A stretch of DNA of 64,000 nt, from contig NW_020312902.1 in assembly GCF_003265705.1 (NCBI RefSeq), positions 11,404,419-11,468,418 of the forward strand, given 5' to 3'. Positions within the stretch are counted from its first letter, which is position 1, and each line of letters begins with the position of its first letter. The position numbers and the translations under genes were made by a program. This document shows positions 46,681 through 57,393 of this stretch, piece by piece. The notes beneath the pieces are model-generated. The model did no database searches, was not told where the DNA came from, and saw only the letters and a list, made by a program, of their open reading frames with translations. Source of the stretch: Callorhinus ursinus. Its lineage: Eukaryota; Chordata; Mammalia; Carnivora; Otariidae.

Positions 46681-49377
46681 TTTAGTATGCTTAATATCAT
46701 CATCATCTCCATCATTTCTCTCAATAATCCAATGAGCTGTTAGTGTCCCCACTTGGATGTTTTTTCCAAACCCATTCAATGTCAGGACATTGGCTCCTAA
46801 TCCTAATACTACACTATGTTCCACAAACCACTACTGGTATGCCTCGGATGTCTGGCCAAAAAGTCGGTAAGGGAGTGTGAGAAATGAAACCAGATCAGTA
46901 CAGAGGGTTATCCCCTGAAGCTAAACAACAATGTGGGGAATGGAAGGCAGGTGCACAATTGAAGCCAAGCCAATATCCCCATTGCGGTTTTAGGCGGTTT
47001 GTATAGGAATCCATGAAGTCCAAACCCACTGCAGTAACAGCCCGCCCTCTCCTTTGCCTGGACCCACACAGTGCTTGTGTGGTCCTCAGACAGCTGCTTC
47101 CGACGTTACATATTGCCAAGAAAGAAGATGAAGCAGTAAACATATTTCATGATATTTTTTCCCCTTTGAGAAATGAACATCTCCTTATCCCACTATTCAT
47201 CATAAAGATAAAATAGTGAAATCTGTGTTTGAACAGATTCACCTTTTCAATCCAGTGTCTTCTGACCTAAAATTCTCCAAGTGTAGTAAATTAACTGGTT
47301 CTCTGTGTCATATACTGAAGGAGACTGGGGAGGGAGAACCCCTTCTGCAGGCAGGCAGTGATTTTTGCCTAAGTGGGAGCTATGTAGGGAAAAGATGGGA
47401 TATTCTGTTGGGTTCTCTGTTGTATTCCTTTGTATTATCTGACAAATCTTTAAACACCTCCATGGACCAGGTTTCTAAGAGGTGGAGACTTGTCAAGATC
47501 TCCTGAGAATTGGAATTCTGCAGGAGGTTGTGGCTAGCTGCAAGATAAACCTTGTGTCCATAAAGATTGGATGAGAGTCCACATAGCATCTCAAGGAGCA
47601 ATCATCAGGTGGCTCTCAGGGCAGAAGCAAGGATACAGTGTTGGCAGGAAAGAATGAGAGCAATTGTCTGAGGCTTACATGGATTTTTATTAAGAAAACA
47701 ACGTGCTTTTCTCTTATGGGGAAGGTCTTATTTTTTGTTATCTGCTCTTGGTGAGTTTGATCTCTTATTCTCTCTCAGACTTCCAATGAGCACATTCTTT
47801 CTGCCTGCCTGAGGTGCATTTGAATAAGGAGTGAAAAGTGGTTTTGGACATAAGAAGTGAAAGTTTTTCCCCCTGTGGACAACGATGTGTGAAAGGGAGA
47901 ATAGAACTAAAACCAACCCCAAAATGGGGACTTCGTTTTGTCCACAGCCAAGAAGGTGGAGCAGTGAATACAAGGAGCTGCTGTTCATGGGGTATCTGTC
48001 TGGATTACCTGGTGATTAGAGCAGAATTATTTTTTTCTCCTCCTCTGCCCCCTTTCCTCTGCCCAGCCCGACGTGCAAGACTGGACTTTGTCATTTTGGG
48101 CAGATCTTATAGTGTGTTGCAGAGTAACAAGTCTCAGCTCCATACGGTTCAGTTGACTTATGCATTTTCTGGTGGGGAGTGTGAAAACTCATTGTGTGTC
48201 TGTTTCTGGTGGGATTATCTGATTTGAAAGCTCTGATATGAGAGAAGCTAAAACATTATCTGCAAGATGTGTTCCATACAGCAGGAAAACAAAGATGCAA
48301 GACAACTCTGCCAATAAAAGCTGCCATGGGCCCTTGTGGCCACCAGAGCTCTGAGCTCTGCCTTAGAAAAGGGAAGGGACATCTGACTTACTCAGACATA
48401 TGAGTCCTCCCTAAATGACCACAGCCCTGAGGTTAACTTAATTATTCCATCTGTTCCTACTAAACTCTCCAAGCTGGGCTGATTTTCCAAGCTTTGTGCT
48501 TGGTTTGGTAAGGGAAGAGCCTGATAGAAACTGACGCCGCAGTACTTGACATCCCAGAGCTGTGGATAAACACATCTGCCGGAGAGATGAGCTGAGTGAT
48601 GAATGTTCACCAAAGCAGGATGTGTAACTGAATGGCATTTTCTTTTCAAGAGCCATTCAGAGAAAGCTGGGGTGAAAAAATGCTCTGCCTTGTGAGCAGG
48701 TAACTAGGCCTCAGATCAGTGGAGCATGACCAGGTATGTCTGGAGTTTTATATTCTGTCCTGCAGAAGAGCTGTTTGAAATATTTCTGGCTTGGTGGATC
48801 TTGAAACTCATTTAGCTGGGAACCCATTTTATAAACAAAACTTTTTCTGAAATCTCCCTTACTCCATCCTATCAAAAGATTTAAATAGTATTTTGTTTAA
48901 GTAATTTATAAGTTTGGATTTACATGTGCTTTTAAAATCTGCCACTTCAAACATTAAGCTTATTTTGATGAACAAAAACTTGATGAGCAGATGTTATAGA
49001 TGGTTATAACTGCTTTTAGAAATATGTTCAATGCTGTGGTTGTTGATACTAGTGTGATTTTCCAGAGTTGGAATACACTAGCCCACACAGTTAAGTAATT
49101 ACGCGTCGTAACAATTTTTCAACAGCGCAATCTGAATCTCAAAATGGCCTTCTGTTTTCCTCCGGTCTTCTTTCTAGTTGAATCCACGGAATGCCTTGAA
49201 TCACTAATAATTATTTACATTTTCCAATAAATAAAACCCAACTTAAAAGAAGTAAAAAAAATAGGTTCCTCAGTGAGTTTAAAAGCTTTTTGTTTTTTTA
49301 CAAAATACTTTTATGTATATTATGAGATTGTGATATTGTCAATCATTTTTTAATTGTGCATATTTTGATGAGTTTCT
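46681..49377. other. Long unique non-coding tract
   Basis: About 2.7 kb with no named repeat. Several frames of 80-130 codons (for example 47,838-48,227) show no domain. The block 48,430-48,690 is repeat-free and could be conserved non-coding DNA. Confidence 0.4.
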
Positions 49378-49395
49378 CAGTGATTCAGCACTTTA

Positions 49396-49588
49396 TTTTT
49401 TTTTAAAGCTTTTATTTATTTGACAGAGAGAGACACAGCAAGAGAGGGAACACAAGCAGGGTGAGTGGGAGAGGGAGAAGCAGGCTTCCTGCCAAGCAGG
49501 GAGCCTGATGCAGGGCTGAATCCCCAGACCCTGGGATGATGACCTGAGCCAAAGGCAGATGCTTAATGACTGAGCCACCCAGGCGTCC
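49396..49588 (-). mobile_element. Can-SINE, minus strand
   Basis: Left end TTTTTTTTAAAGCTTTTATTTATTTGACAGAG and right head GAGCCACCCAGGCGTCC. An 18-bp duplication, cagtga(t/c)tcagcacttta with one mismatch, lies at 49378-49395 and 49589-49606. Confidence 0.96.
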
Positions 49589-50169
49589 CAGTGACTCAGC
49601 ACTTTAAAACAGAAAATTTTATTTTGCTTTGCCTGTTGACTACAAACTTTAAATTTCCATTTCATTCTAGTCCCTTTGTCCGTAGTTTGTAAGCTCAAAA
49701 ACGTTATGGCCTGCGTTGCTAAATTGAGTGTGTTCTACGTACTAAAAACTTTAACAAGATTCACAAAAATCTTGCTGCAACCATATTCTGTGTTTGAGAG
49801 AAACAAACAAAAAATTAGTGATTTCTTGTCTCACTTGAAATAGTCATACTTGTACCTTGCATCCAGCATAAGAGCTGAAGAACTCCAGTGAAAACATAAA
49901 ACTGGGAACTCACTGCCTAAATAGTTGTAAAATGTCTGTAATTTAATGAACAGTATAAAATGCATTCTCCAACAGAGTTTTGATAGAAGATGGCATTTTA
50001 GAAAGTGGTGTTAGCTCATGCAAGATACAGAGGCTACTTGAACATATTAGGGGAATAGCTTTTACAAGGACCATGATGTTTTACAGATTTTCCTATTGTT
50101 TTCTCAGCATCTCTACAGATGTAATTACATTTTGCTGTACTGGATTATATGTTTAAAAATCTGATCCAG

Positions 50170-50595
50170 GGGTGCCTGGGGAGCTCAGTTGGCTAAGTGT
50201 CTGATTCTTTTATTTTTTTTTAAGATTTTATTTATTTATTTGACAGAGAGAGAGACAGCGAGAGAGGGAACATAAGCAGGGGGAGTGGGAGAGGGAGAAG
50301 CAGGCTTCCTGTGGAGCAGCAAGCCTGATGGGGGGCTCGATCCCAGGACCCTGGGACCATGACCTGAGCCAAAGGCAGACGCTCAACGACTGAGGCAGAG
50401 GACACCCCAAGTGTCTGACTCCTGATTTCCGTTCAGGTCATGATCTCAGGTTCATGAGATTGAGCCCTACTGGGCTCCGTGCTGGGTGTGGAGTCTGCTT
50501 AAGATTCTCTCTCTCCCTTGGCTCCCCTCCCCACTCAAGTGCTCTCTCTCTCTCTCTTTCTGTTCTCTCTTAAAAAAACAAACAGAAAACCAAAA
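50170..50595 (+). mobile_element. Can-SINE, plus strand, split by a second Can-SINE
   Basis: The head (GGGTGCCTGGGGAGCTCAGTTGGC) lies at 50,170-50,207 and the body and tail resume at 50,409. The flanks ctgatccag at 50161-50169 and 50596-50604 are its target duplication. The tail is A-rich with C interruptions (AAAAAAACAAACAGAAAACCAAAA). Confidence 0.94.
50208..50408 (-). mobile_element. Can-SINE, minus strand, nested in another Can-SINE
   Basis: Left end TTTTATTTTTTTTTAAGATTTTATTTATTTATTTG and right head GACTGAGGCAGAGGACACCCC (the usual GAGCCACCCAGG is corrupted). The duplicated target aagtgtctga(t/c)tc (50195-50207 and 50409-50421) is host SINE sequence. Confidence 0.95.
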
Positions 50596-50604
50596 CTGAT
50601 CCAG

Positions 50605-51530
50605 ACCCTTAAGAGTTTTTGTTGTATAAACAGAATAATCAAATAATAAATCTTCCCAGATATCTACTTGCCTGTTCACAACTTACCTAAATATGCAAAA
50701 TGGAGAGAGTCTATGATAACCATTTTCATTTACAGTTGGAGTCTCACGATCCCATATAACCTGGTTTCAGGCAGATTTATCCCATATGTAGAATTCACGT
50801 TCTCAGCTCCATCTCTGCCCTCTGTTATCAAATAATATTTCTGATTGTGTTTTTTTAACATGATCTGTTTCCTAAGACTCCATACTGCAGTGTCATGGTC
50901 AGGGATTAATATACTTTTTGTCTGTTGTGGGCACGCCTCCTTTACATGTGATGAAGCAATTTATGTTGGACAGTGCTGCAATTGTGTTTTCATCAACATA
51001 TTTGAATTTTTTTTTTGCATTCATCTCTTTAATAACATTTGCATGTTAATGGGCTCTGAGAGAATCTAGGATGTACTTTTGTATTTTGGTGTTAAAATGA
51101 CCTTGTGATTTGGCTGAAACACTGAAACACAAAATTGCACTGCATAAATTACATTGAGGGTTGGGACTTCTATCAACTTAAAAAGTGAAACCAATGATAA
51201 ATGCTTATTGTACTTTCTTTTTATGAGTGACTTTATGAAATATTGGGGACACTGCTATTTTATGTATTATTGAAGTTGTCATTAGCACTAGTTGAAGAAT
51301 CATATGATGGTAGTATAAATTGCTATCACATTTTGAAACTGATCAATGTCATCGCAGTCTATTCTAATAAAAAAATTATCTGTAAATGTAATGATACATT
51401 TCTAATATTATTTAACCTGGAGTAACTAACTAAAGTGCTCTTGAAATGTATACAACATACAAAAATTTTATAATAGTTGTCATAGGAAGACCTAAAACTT
51501 AAATAAGCACTGAAATTCTATAAGAATATG
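50605..51530. other. Unique AT-rich non-coding tract
   Basis: No repeat is recognised. The short frames are chance. Confidence 0.45.
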
Positions 51531-51535
51531 TTGTA

Positions 51536-51860
51536 CAGTTGACCCTTGAGTAGCAGGGGTTTGAACTGCATGGGTCCACTTACATGTGGAAGTTTTACCA
51601 TATGGTACTGTACATGTATTTTCTATTTCTTGTGATTTTCTTAATGACATTTTTTCTCTAGTTTCCTTTATTGTAAGAATACAGTATTTAATACATGTAA
51701 CATATGAAATATGTGTTAATCAACTGTTTTGTTATTGGCAAGGCTTCCAGTCTGTAGTAGGCTGTTAGTGGTTAAGTTTTGGGGAGTCACAAGTCATACA
51801 TGGATTTTTGACTGCCTGGAGATCAGCGCCCCTAACCCTATGCTGCTCAAGGGTCAACTG
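51536..51860 (+). mobile_element. Tigger-type (MER8-like) MITE with intact terminal inverted repeats
   Basis: Perfect 15-bp inverted ends: CAGTTGACCCTTGAG at 51536-51550 and CTCAAGGGTCAACTG at 51846-51860. The interior keeps 'GGGTTTGAACTGCATGGGTCCACTTA', 'AAATATGTGTTAATCAACTG', 'GGTTAAGTTTTGGGGAGTCA' and 'GATCAGCGCCCCTAACCC'. TA precedes the left end, as mariner/Tigger elements require. The right flank is now TG. At about 325 bp it has no transposase. Confidence 0.85.
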
Positions 51861-52029
51861 TGTATTCACTTGCTATTGCACACGTATCAAACTGTCATGA
51901 CCAGGGCTTGAGCCTCGAGTGGGACCCGGAATAGATAGCAGTTCATTCACTTTAGTACACTCCTGTGTAATGGACCAGCACAAGTCTGATTTTTTAAATC
52001 TTTTTTAAAGAGTCATGTAGAATATTCCA

Positions 52030-52580
52030 TTTAGCTACTTCTGAGTTACTAACCACTCCAGAACGTTATGGCCTAAAATCCCAACACTACTTATTTTGGT
52101 TATGGATCTGCATTTTGGGCATGGCTTAGCCATGGCATTGCCATGCAGTATCAGCTGGTGAGGCTCAGCTGGGGCTGGAATCCATCTTCGAGATGGCTCA
52201 CATACATGACATGACATGACGGTGATGGCCGTTCCCTGGGAACTCAGCCAAGGGCCGACCTTCACTGGGGCCTCTCTGTGGGGTTTCTTGGGCTTCTTCT
52301 CAGCATGCAGGCTGTGTTTCAAGAGAGAGTGTTTCAAGAGACAGGAAATGGAAGCTGACAGTTTGTTAGGGTCTAGCCTGGAAGATGGCACAGTATCACT
52401 TCTGCTACATTCTGTTCTATTCAACCGTCAGAGACCTCCACAGATTCACAGGGATGAGCCCAGGATTCTCCTTCTTGGGAGCATTATCAAGGAATTTGTG
52501 ACTATCTCTAATCACCACACAGAATTACCACCTTGGGAGTCAATGAATCTTTACAAGAAATTCCAAATAATTACACAGAA
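52030..52580. mobile_element. Ancient interspersed repeat, class uncertain
   Basis: 'GAGTTACTAACCACTCCAGAACGTTATGGCCTAAAATCCCAACACTACTTATT' then 'AGCTGGTGAGGCTCAGCTGGGGCTGG', 'CGAGATGGCTCACATACATG' and 'CACTTCTGCTACATTCTGTTC' recall a widespread mammalian repeat whose name I cannot fix (LTR or DNA type). Local duplications (catga)n at 52,205-52,220 and 'gtttcaagaga' at 52,315-52,341 lie within it. The opposing frames of 129-130 codons here are chance. Confidence 0.45.
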
Positions 52581-52741
52581 TTACAGGAGATGTTTTAGAC
52601 TGAGTTAACACAGGTAAATAACCTAAAGAAAAATGAACAACTTTGATTTCCTGTGGAATGTTAGTATTTGCTATAGAACACGTTTGAGCGTGCAAGATTG
52701 TTTTTTATTATAATCAGTAAAATACTGAAAATGTAGTTTTA

Positions 52742-54320
52742 TTTTTTCAATTGTTTTTCAAGATTTATTTATTTGACACAGAGAGAGACACAGTGAGAGA
52801 GGGAACACAAGCAGGTGGAGTGGGAGAGGGAGAAGCAGGCTTCCCTTTTCTTTTCTTTAAATTTTTTATTGTTATGTTAATCACCATACATTACATCATT
52901 AGTTTTTGGTGTAGTGTTCCATGATTCATTGTTTGTGCATAACACCCAGTGCTCCACGCAGAATGTGCCCTCTTTAATACCAATCACCAGGCTAACCCAT
53001 CCCCCCACCCCCTCCCCTCTAGAACCCTCAGTTTGTTTTTCAGAGTCCATCGTCTCTCATGGTTTGTCTCTCCCTCCGAATTACCCCCCTTCATTCTTCC
53101 CCTCCTGCTATCTTCTTCTTTTTTTTTTTCTTAAAATATATTGCATTATTTGTTTCATGGGTACAGATCTGTGATTCAACAGCGTTGCACAATTCACAGC
53201 GCTCACCATAGCACATACCCTCCCCAGTGTCTATCACCCAGCCACCCCATCCCTCCCACCCCCCGCCACTCCAGCAACCCTCAGTTTGTTTCCTGAGATT
53301 AAGAATTCCTCATATCAGTGAGGTCATATGATACATGTCTTTCTCTGATTGACATATTTCACTCAGCATAACACCCTCCAGTTCCATCCACGTCATTACA
53401 AATGGCAAGCTCTCATTCTTTGTGATGGCTGCATAATATTCCATTGTGTATATATACCACATCTTCTGTATCCATTCATCTGTCAACGGACATCTTGGCT
53501 CTTTCCACAGTTTGGCTATTGTGGACATTGCTGCTATAAACATTGGGGTGCACGTACCCCTTTGGATCCCTACATTTGTATCTTTGTGGTAAATACCCAG
53601 TAGTGCAGTTGCTGGATCCTATGGTAGCTCTAATTTCAACTGTTTGAGGAACCTCCATACTGTTTTCCAGAGTGGCTGCACCAGCTTGCATTCCCACCAA
53701 CAGTGTAGGAGGGTTCCCCTTTCTCCACATCCCCGCCAACATCTGTCATTTCCTGACTTGTTAATTTTAGCCATTCTGACTGGTGTGAGGTGATATCTCA
53801 TTGAGGTTTTGATTTGGATTTCCCTGATGCCGAGTGATGTTGAGCACTTTTTCATGTGTCTGTTGGCGAAACCAAAGGCATCCAAATCAGCAAAGAGGAA
53901 GTCAAACTCTCACTCTTTGCAGATGATATGATACTTTATGTGGAAAACCCAAAAGACTCCACCCCAAAACTGCTAGAACTCATACAGGAATTCGGCAAAG
54001 TGGCAGGATATAAAATCAATGCACAGAAATCAGTGGCATTCCTATACACCAACAACAAGACAGAAGAGAAAGAAATGAAGGAGTCGATCCCATTTACAAT
54101 TTCACCCAAAACCATAAGATACCTAGGAATAAATCTAACCAAAGAGGCAAAGGATCTGTACTCAGAAAACTATAAAATACTCATGAAAGAAATTGAGGAA
54201 GACACAAAGAAGCAGGCTTCCCAAGGAGCAGGGAGCCTGATGCAGGGCTCGATCCCAGGATCCTGGGATCATGACCTGAGCCGAAGGCAGATGCTTAGCG
54301 ACTGAGCCACCCAGGTGCCC
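52742..54320 (-). mobile_element. Can-SINE, minus strand, split by an L1 insertion
   Basis: The A-tail side is at 52,742-52,845 (AAGATTTATTTATTTGACACAGAG and (GA)n) and the tRNA-like head side at 54,223-54,320 (ending GAGCCACCCAGGTGCCC). The SINE's own 17-bp duplication ctgaaaatgtagtttta lies at 52725-52741 and 54321-54337. Confidence 0.95.
52846..54207 (-). mobile_element. 5'-inverted, truncated L1 inside the SINE
   Basis: Flanked by a perfect 15-bp duplication of host SINE sequence agaagcaggcttccc (52831-52845 and 54208-54222). From 52,846 to 53,867 the L1 3' end reads on the minus strand, starting from a T-rich tail and 3'UTR. Reverse translation of its inner part gives ORF2 C-terminal peptides such as RYHLTPVRM. 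From 53,868 to 54,207 the strand flips: the plus strand encodes ORF2 reverse transcriptase sequence with the catalytic FADDM box (in the frame opening at 53,856). This is the twin-priming signature. A middle piece of ORF2 is missing at the junction. Confidence 0.95.
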
Positions 54321-54337
54321 CTGAAAATGTAGTTTTA

Positions 54338-55730
54338 AAAAGAATGAGGCTAATAGAGAAATCTGGGATTCTGTGAACATAATTTGAAACATATTTTCAT
54401 GTACTCCTCTTTCAAAGTTGAATTCTCTTTCTTTCTGCAAAAATATTCTTCTTAGTTCTATTTGTTACCCTCCTGGGCTTCCTTAGTTTTTTCATTGCTT
54501 ATGTAGTGCATCACTCTGCTGTCTATTTTTTTGTTGCTCTGATTTAATATATTTTAATTCATTTATTCATTCATTTAACAAATGCATATTGAATATTAGT
54601 GTTAAGGACAGGGTGAGCTGTGATACAGAGACGAAAGGATGTGAGTTAGACTTTTCTCTCTCTTTTCCACCCACTGATCTATCACCAGAACCTTGAACAG
54701 GGTCTGTGAGATAAGTTGTCAATAAGTATGAGTTTTGAGTGCCTGAATGAAAGTTCACAGTGTTCAGTGAACTGAAAACCTAATAGGAGATACAGAAGTA
54801 AGTTATTAAAACCCTGTGATATGTATTCTAACAGATATACAGTGTGTTATGGACATATGAAGGGGGCCCCAGATCCAGCCTCCAATTACACACCCCAGCC
54901 AAAAACAAATTACCACAAAATCAAGAATGAACAATCAACAATTGAAAATTTTCAATCATAATAGTATATAAACTGGAATATTGATTCTAACTAATTCAAG
55001 TCTTCACTCAGATAATTATCATTAGGTATTAACAGAGAGATTAAAAAGGGGACCTGTACTTTCCTTTAATTTCAGTGTCAGAAGATACCTCAGGATCATA
55101 TGTCTATTTTGCCATTTTCTTTATTTTTATGATCTCACTCATTAACATTTTTTCTCTGATTACCACAGCAAATATTCTCATTGTAGGAAATATGTAAGGT
55201 ACAGAATAGTACAAAAAGGAAAAAATACCAAAAAATTACCTAGAGTTCTAGCAAGAAATAACTATGTCAATATATGTTATATGTAGTCATATATATGTAT
55301 GTATATATATGTAGTCATATAGAAAAAGAACAAAATACAGTTGGGGATCATAATACTTACACAGTTTTTAAAAGTTCTACATATTTCAGTTAAAATTCTC
55401 TACTCAGCCTTCATGAATTACTTTTCAAAAAATCATAATTTCTGACATGAATTGTTATTACATTATATGAAATTTCTGCAATGTAATCATCCTCTTTTCA
55501 AAGCTTGTATGGTGTTCACCCTTTTTTTTCTGTTATAAATAATGCTGTGGCAAAATTTTGTATGCTTATCTTTGACCATATTTCAGTTATTTGCTTAGAA
55601 TTGTTTGCTGTATCTGTGATTTTTTTAGTAACAGCCAGGAACATTATAGAATTTTTTTTTTGTATGTGTAGACACATTCTTTTCTTGAAGATTGCATGAA
55701 AGTATCACTTCCTCTCTGTCCCTGTCTCTG
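54338..55730. other. Unique AT-rich tract with a LINE-2-like patch
   Basis: 'TTCATTTATTCATTCATTTAAC' at 54,558-54,580 and 'GAACCTTGAACAGGGTCTGTGAGATAAG...CAATAAGTATGAG' near 54,690-54,735 look like LINE-2 termini in opposite orientations. An AT-rich 'atatgtatgtatat' stretch lies at 55,270-55,320. Nothing else is recognised. Confidence 0.4.
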
Positions 55731-55731
55731 T

Positions 55732-55795
55732 CACACACACACGTGCACACACACATGCGCACGCGCATGCACACGCATGCACACACACACACGCC
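55732..55795. repeat. (CA)n-rich alternating purine-pyrimidine tract
   Basis: CA repeats interspersed with CG and TG steps (cgtgca, gcgcacgcgcatgca). The whole 60 bp alternates purine and pyrimidine, which favours Z-DNA. Confidence 0.9.
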
Positions 55796-56233
55796 AGCAT
55801 ACTTATGGGGCTTTATCCATTTCCTCTTTTACAATGCCTTGACTACAATGGGGGTGATGTATTCCACATTTTTACCTGCCCTGCCTGTAACCTGAAGTAT
55901 GGACCTGTAGAGGAGGAATCTAAGGGGGATTTCCCAGAAAAGCAGACACTTGAACCGAATTATGAAGAATAATCAGGAATTAACCAAGGAAGGGAACGGG
56001 AGAATGATTGTAGTGGCCTGTTTAAAAATCCAAGCTTGCATATGGGAATTTATTACACATAGGAACAGTAGGATTCTTAGCTTTAAAGAGGAATATGGCA
56101 TGGATTTTTTTTTATTTTTTATTTATTTTGGGGGAGGTTTTAGGAATCTCTTTATTTTACTTTTTAATGCAGTGTTCTATAAAATACACTTGATGGTATT
56201 GAAAGTATCACCAGGTAAATCATTCACTGATAC

Positions 56234-56340
56234 TTTTTTTTTTTTTTTTTACAAAGTAAAGACATTAAGGTTTATTTATACAGTAAAACACACTATGGGG
56301 ATTATGGTGAAATGCTTGTGTATGTATTTATAATGGAAAC
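56234..56340 (-). pseudogene. Possible retrocopy 3' end (poly-A and AATAAA, minus strand)
   Basis: A run of 17 T (56,234-56,250) is followed 20 bases later by TTTATT (56,271-56,276). On the minus strand this reads AATAAA, 20 nt, then A17, the correct spacing for a processed transcript end. The source gene is not identified, no 5' end or target duplication is found, and an old repeat tail is an alternative. Confidence 0.3.
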
Positions 56341-56379
56341 TTATTGGTAAATTACACATTTAAAATAGATTAGGGAATA

Positions 56380-56610
56380 GAAGGTATAATTGAATCATAT
56401 TCCTTCTTTTTTAACAAATAGAAGTGTATATATTAAAGTATACAATGTGATGATTTGACATAAATATGTGGAATAATTGCCAAGATCAAAGTAATTAACA
56501 TATCCATCACCTCACATAGTTAATTCTTGGTGTGTATGTGGTAAGAATGCTTGAGATCTACTCTTAGCAATTTTCCAGTGTACGATACGGGATTATAACT
56601 ACAGTTACAT
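56380..56610. mobile_element. Old L1 3'UTR-like relic
   Basis: 'ACAATGTGATGATTTGACATAAATATG', 'AATTAACATATCCATCACCTCACATAGTTA' and 'GAGATCTACTCTTAGCAATTTTCCAGTGTACGATACGGG' recall a common old L1 3'UTR family. Orientation is not certain. Confidence 0.6.
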
Positions 56611-56622
56611 GGGTTGCCTTTT

Positions 56623-56811
56623 TTTTTTTAAGATTTTATTTATTTATTTGAGAGAGAGAGAATGAGAGAGAGCACGAGAGGGAAGAGGGTCAGAGGGAGA
56701 AGCAGACTCCCTGCTGAGCAGGGAGCCTGATGCGGGACTCGATCCCGGGACTCCAGGATCATGACCTGAGCCGAAGGCAGTCGCTGAACCAACTGAGCCA
56801 CCCAGGCGCCC
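56623..56811 (-). mobile_element. Can-SINE, minus strand, first of a stacked pair
   Basis: TTTTTTTAAGATTTTATTTATTTATTTGAGAG at the left and GAGCCACCCAGGCGCCC at the right. Body 'CTCGATCCCGGGACTCCAGG' resembles the young copy at 3,186. The target tgggttgcctttt precedes it (56610-56622) and the related tggactgcctttc follows (56812-56824). Confidence 0.95.
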
Positions 56812-56824
56812 TGGACTGCCTTTC

Positions 56825-56827
56825 ATT

Positions 56828-56861
<34 letters not shown>

Positions 56862-57066
56862 TAACGATTTTATTTATTCACTTGACACAGCGGGAGAGAG
56901 AGAGAGAGAGAGAGCACAAGCAGGAGGAGGAGCAGACAGAAGGAGAGGGAGAAGCAGGCTTCCTGCGGAGCAGGGAACCTGATGTGGGGCTCGATCTCAG
57001 GACCCTAGGATCATGACCTGAGCCGAAGGCAGTCGCTTAACCAACTGAGCCACCCAGGTGCCCCCC
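56825..57066 (-). mobile_element. Can-SINE, minus strand, second of a stacked pair, with a tail microsatellite
   Basis: Its tail side carries (ATTG)n at 56,831-56,861 next to ATTTAACGATTTTATTTATTCACTTG. The right head is GAGCCACCCAGGTGCCCCCC. The third target copy tgggttgcctttta follows at 57067-57080, identical to the first in its shared part. Confidence 0.93.
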
Positions 57067-57109
57067 TGGGTTGCCTTTTAATTGTGAGTTTCTGTAATTG
57101 TATTTCCCT

Positions 57110-57178
57110 CACTAACTACCTCCCTCCCCCTTCATTTTACTTCATCCCTCCTCCCTCTCTCTTACCTTCCTTCCTCCC
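57110..57178. repeat. CT-rich low-complexity tract
   Basis: ccctcc and cttcc words, almost pure pyrimidine. Confidence 0.8.
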
Positions 57179-57393
57179 GAATTTTCAGGGCCATATCAAT
57201 TACATAATGAGAGGCACAGTGGTCCTGAGCCGCAGGTGGGGTCTTCTCTGTGCCATGGCCACTGTCCCCCACAGCCTCCCTCCCACCTGGCCATTCTCCT
57301 AGCTGGCCAGAAGCTCCGAGCATCCAGCATTACGCAGATAATGCAGATAATGTCTTTGACCCTGAGGAGTGCAGTGCAGTGTGATGGCACATT

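Noticed and set aside
47838..48227. 129-codon plus-strand frame
   Set aside because: No domain, low-complexity patches and no exon signals; treated as chance.
52205..52220. Short tandem repeats (catga)n and other direct repeats as a CRISPR-like array
   Set aside because: There are only a few units with no spacers, in vertebrate DNA; target-site duplications account for the other direct repeats.
53856..54305. 149-codon frame with a reverse transcriptase motif as an independent RT gene
   Set aside because: It is the inverted piece of a truncated L1 reading through into the host SINE; target duplications bound it.
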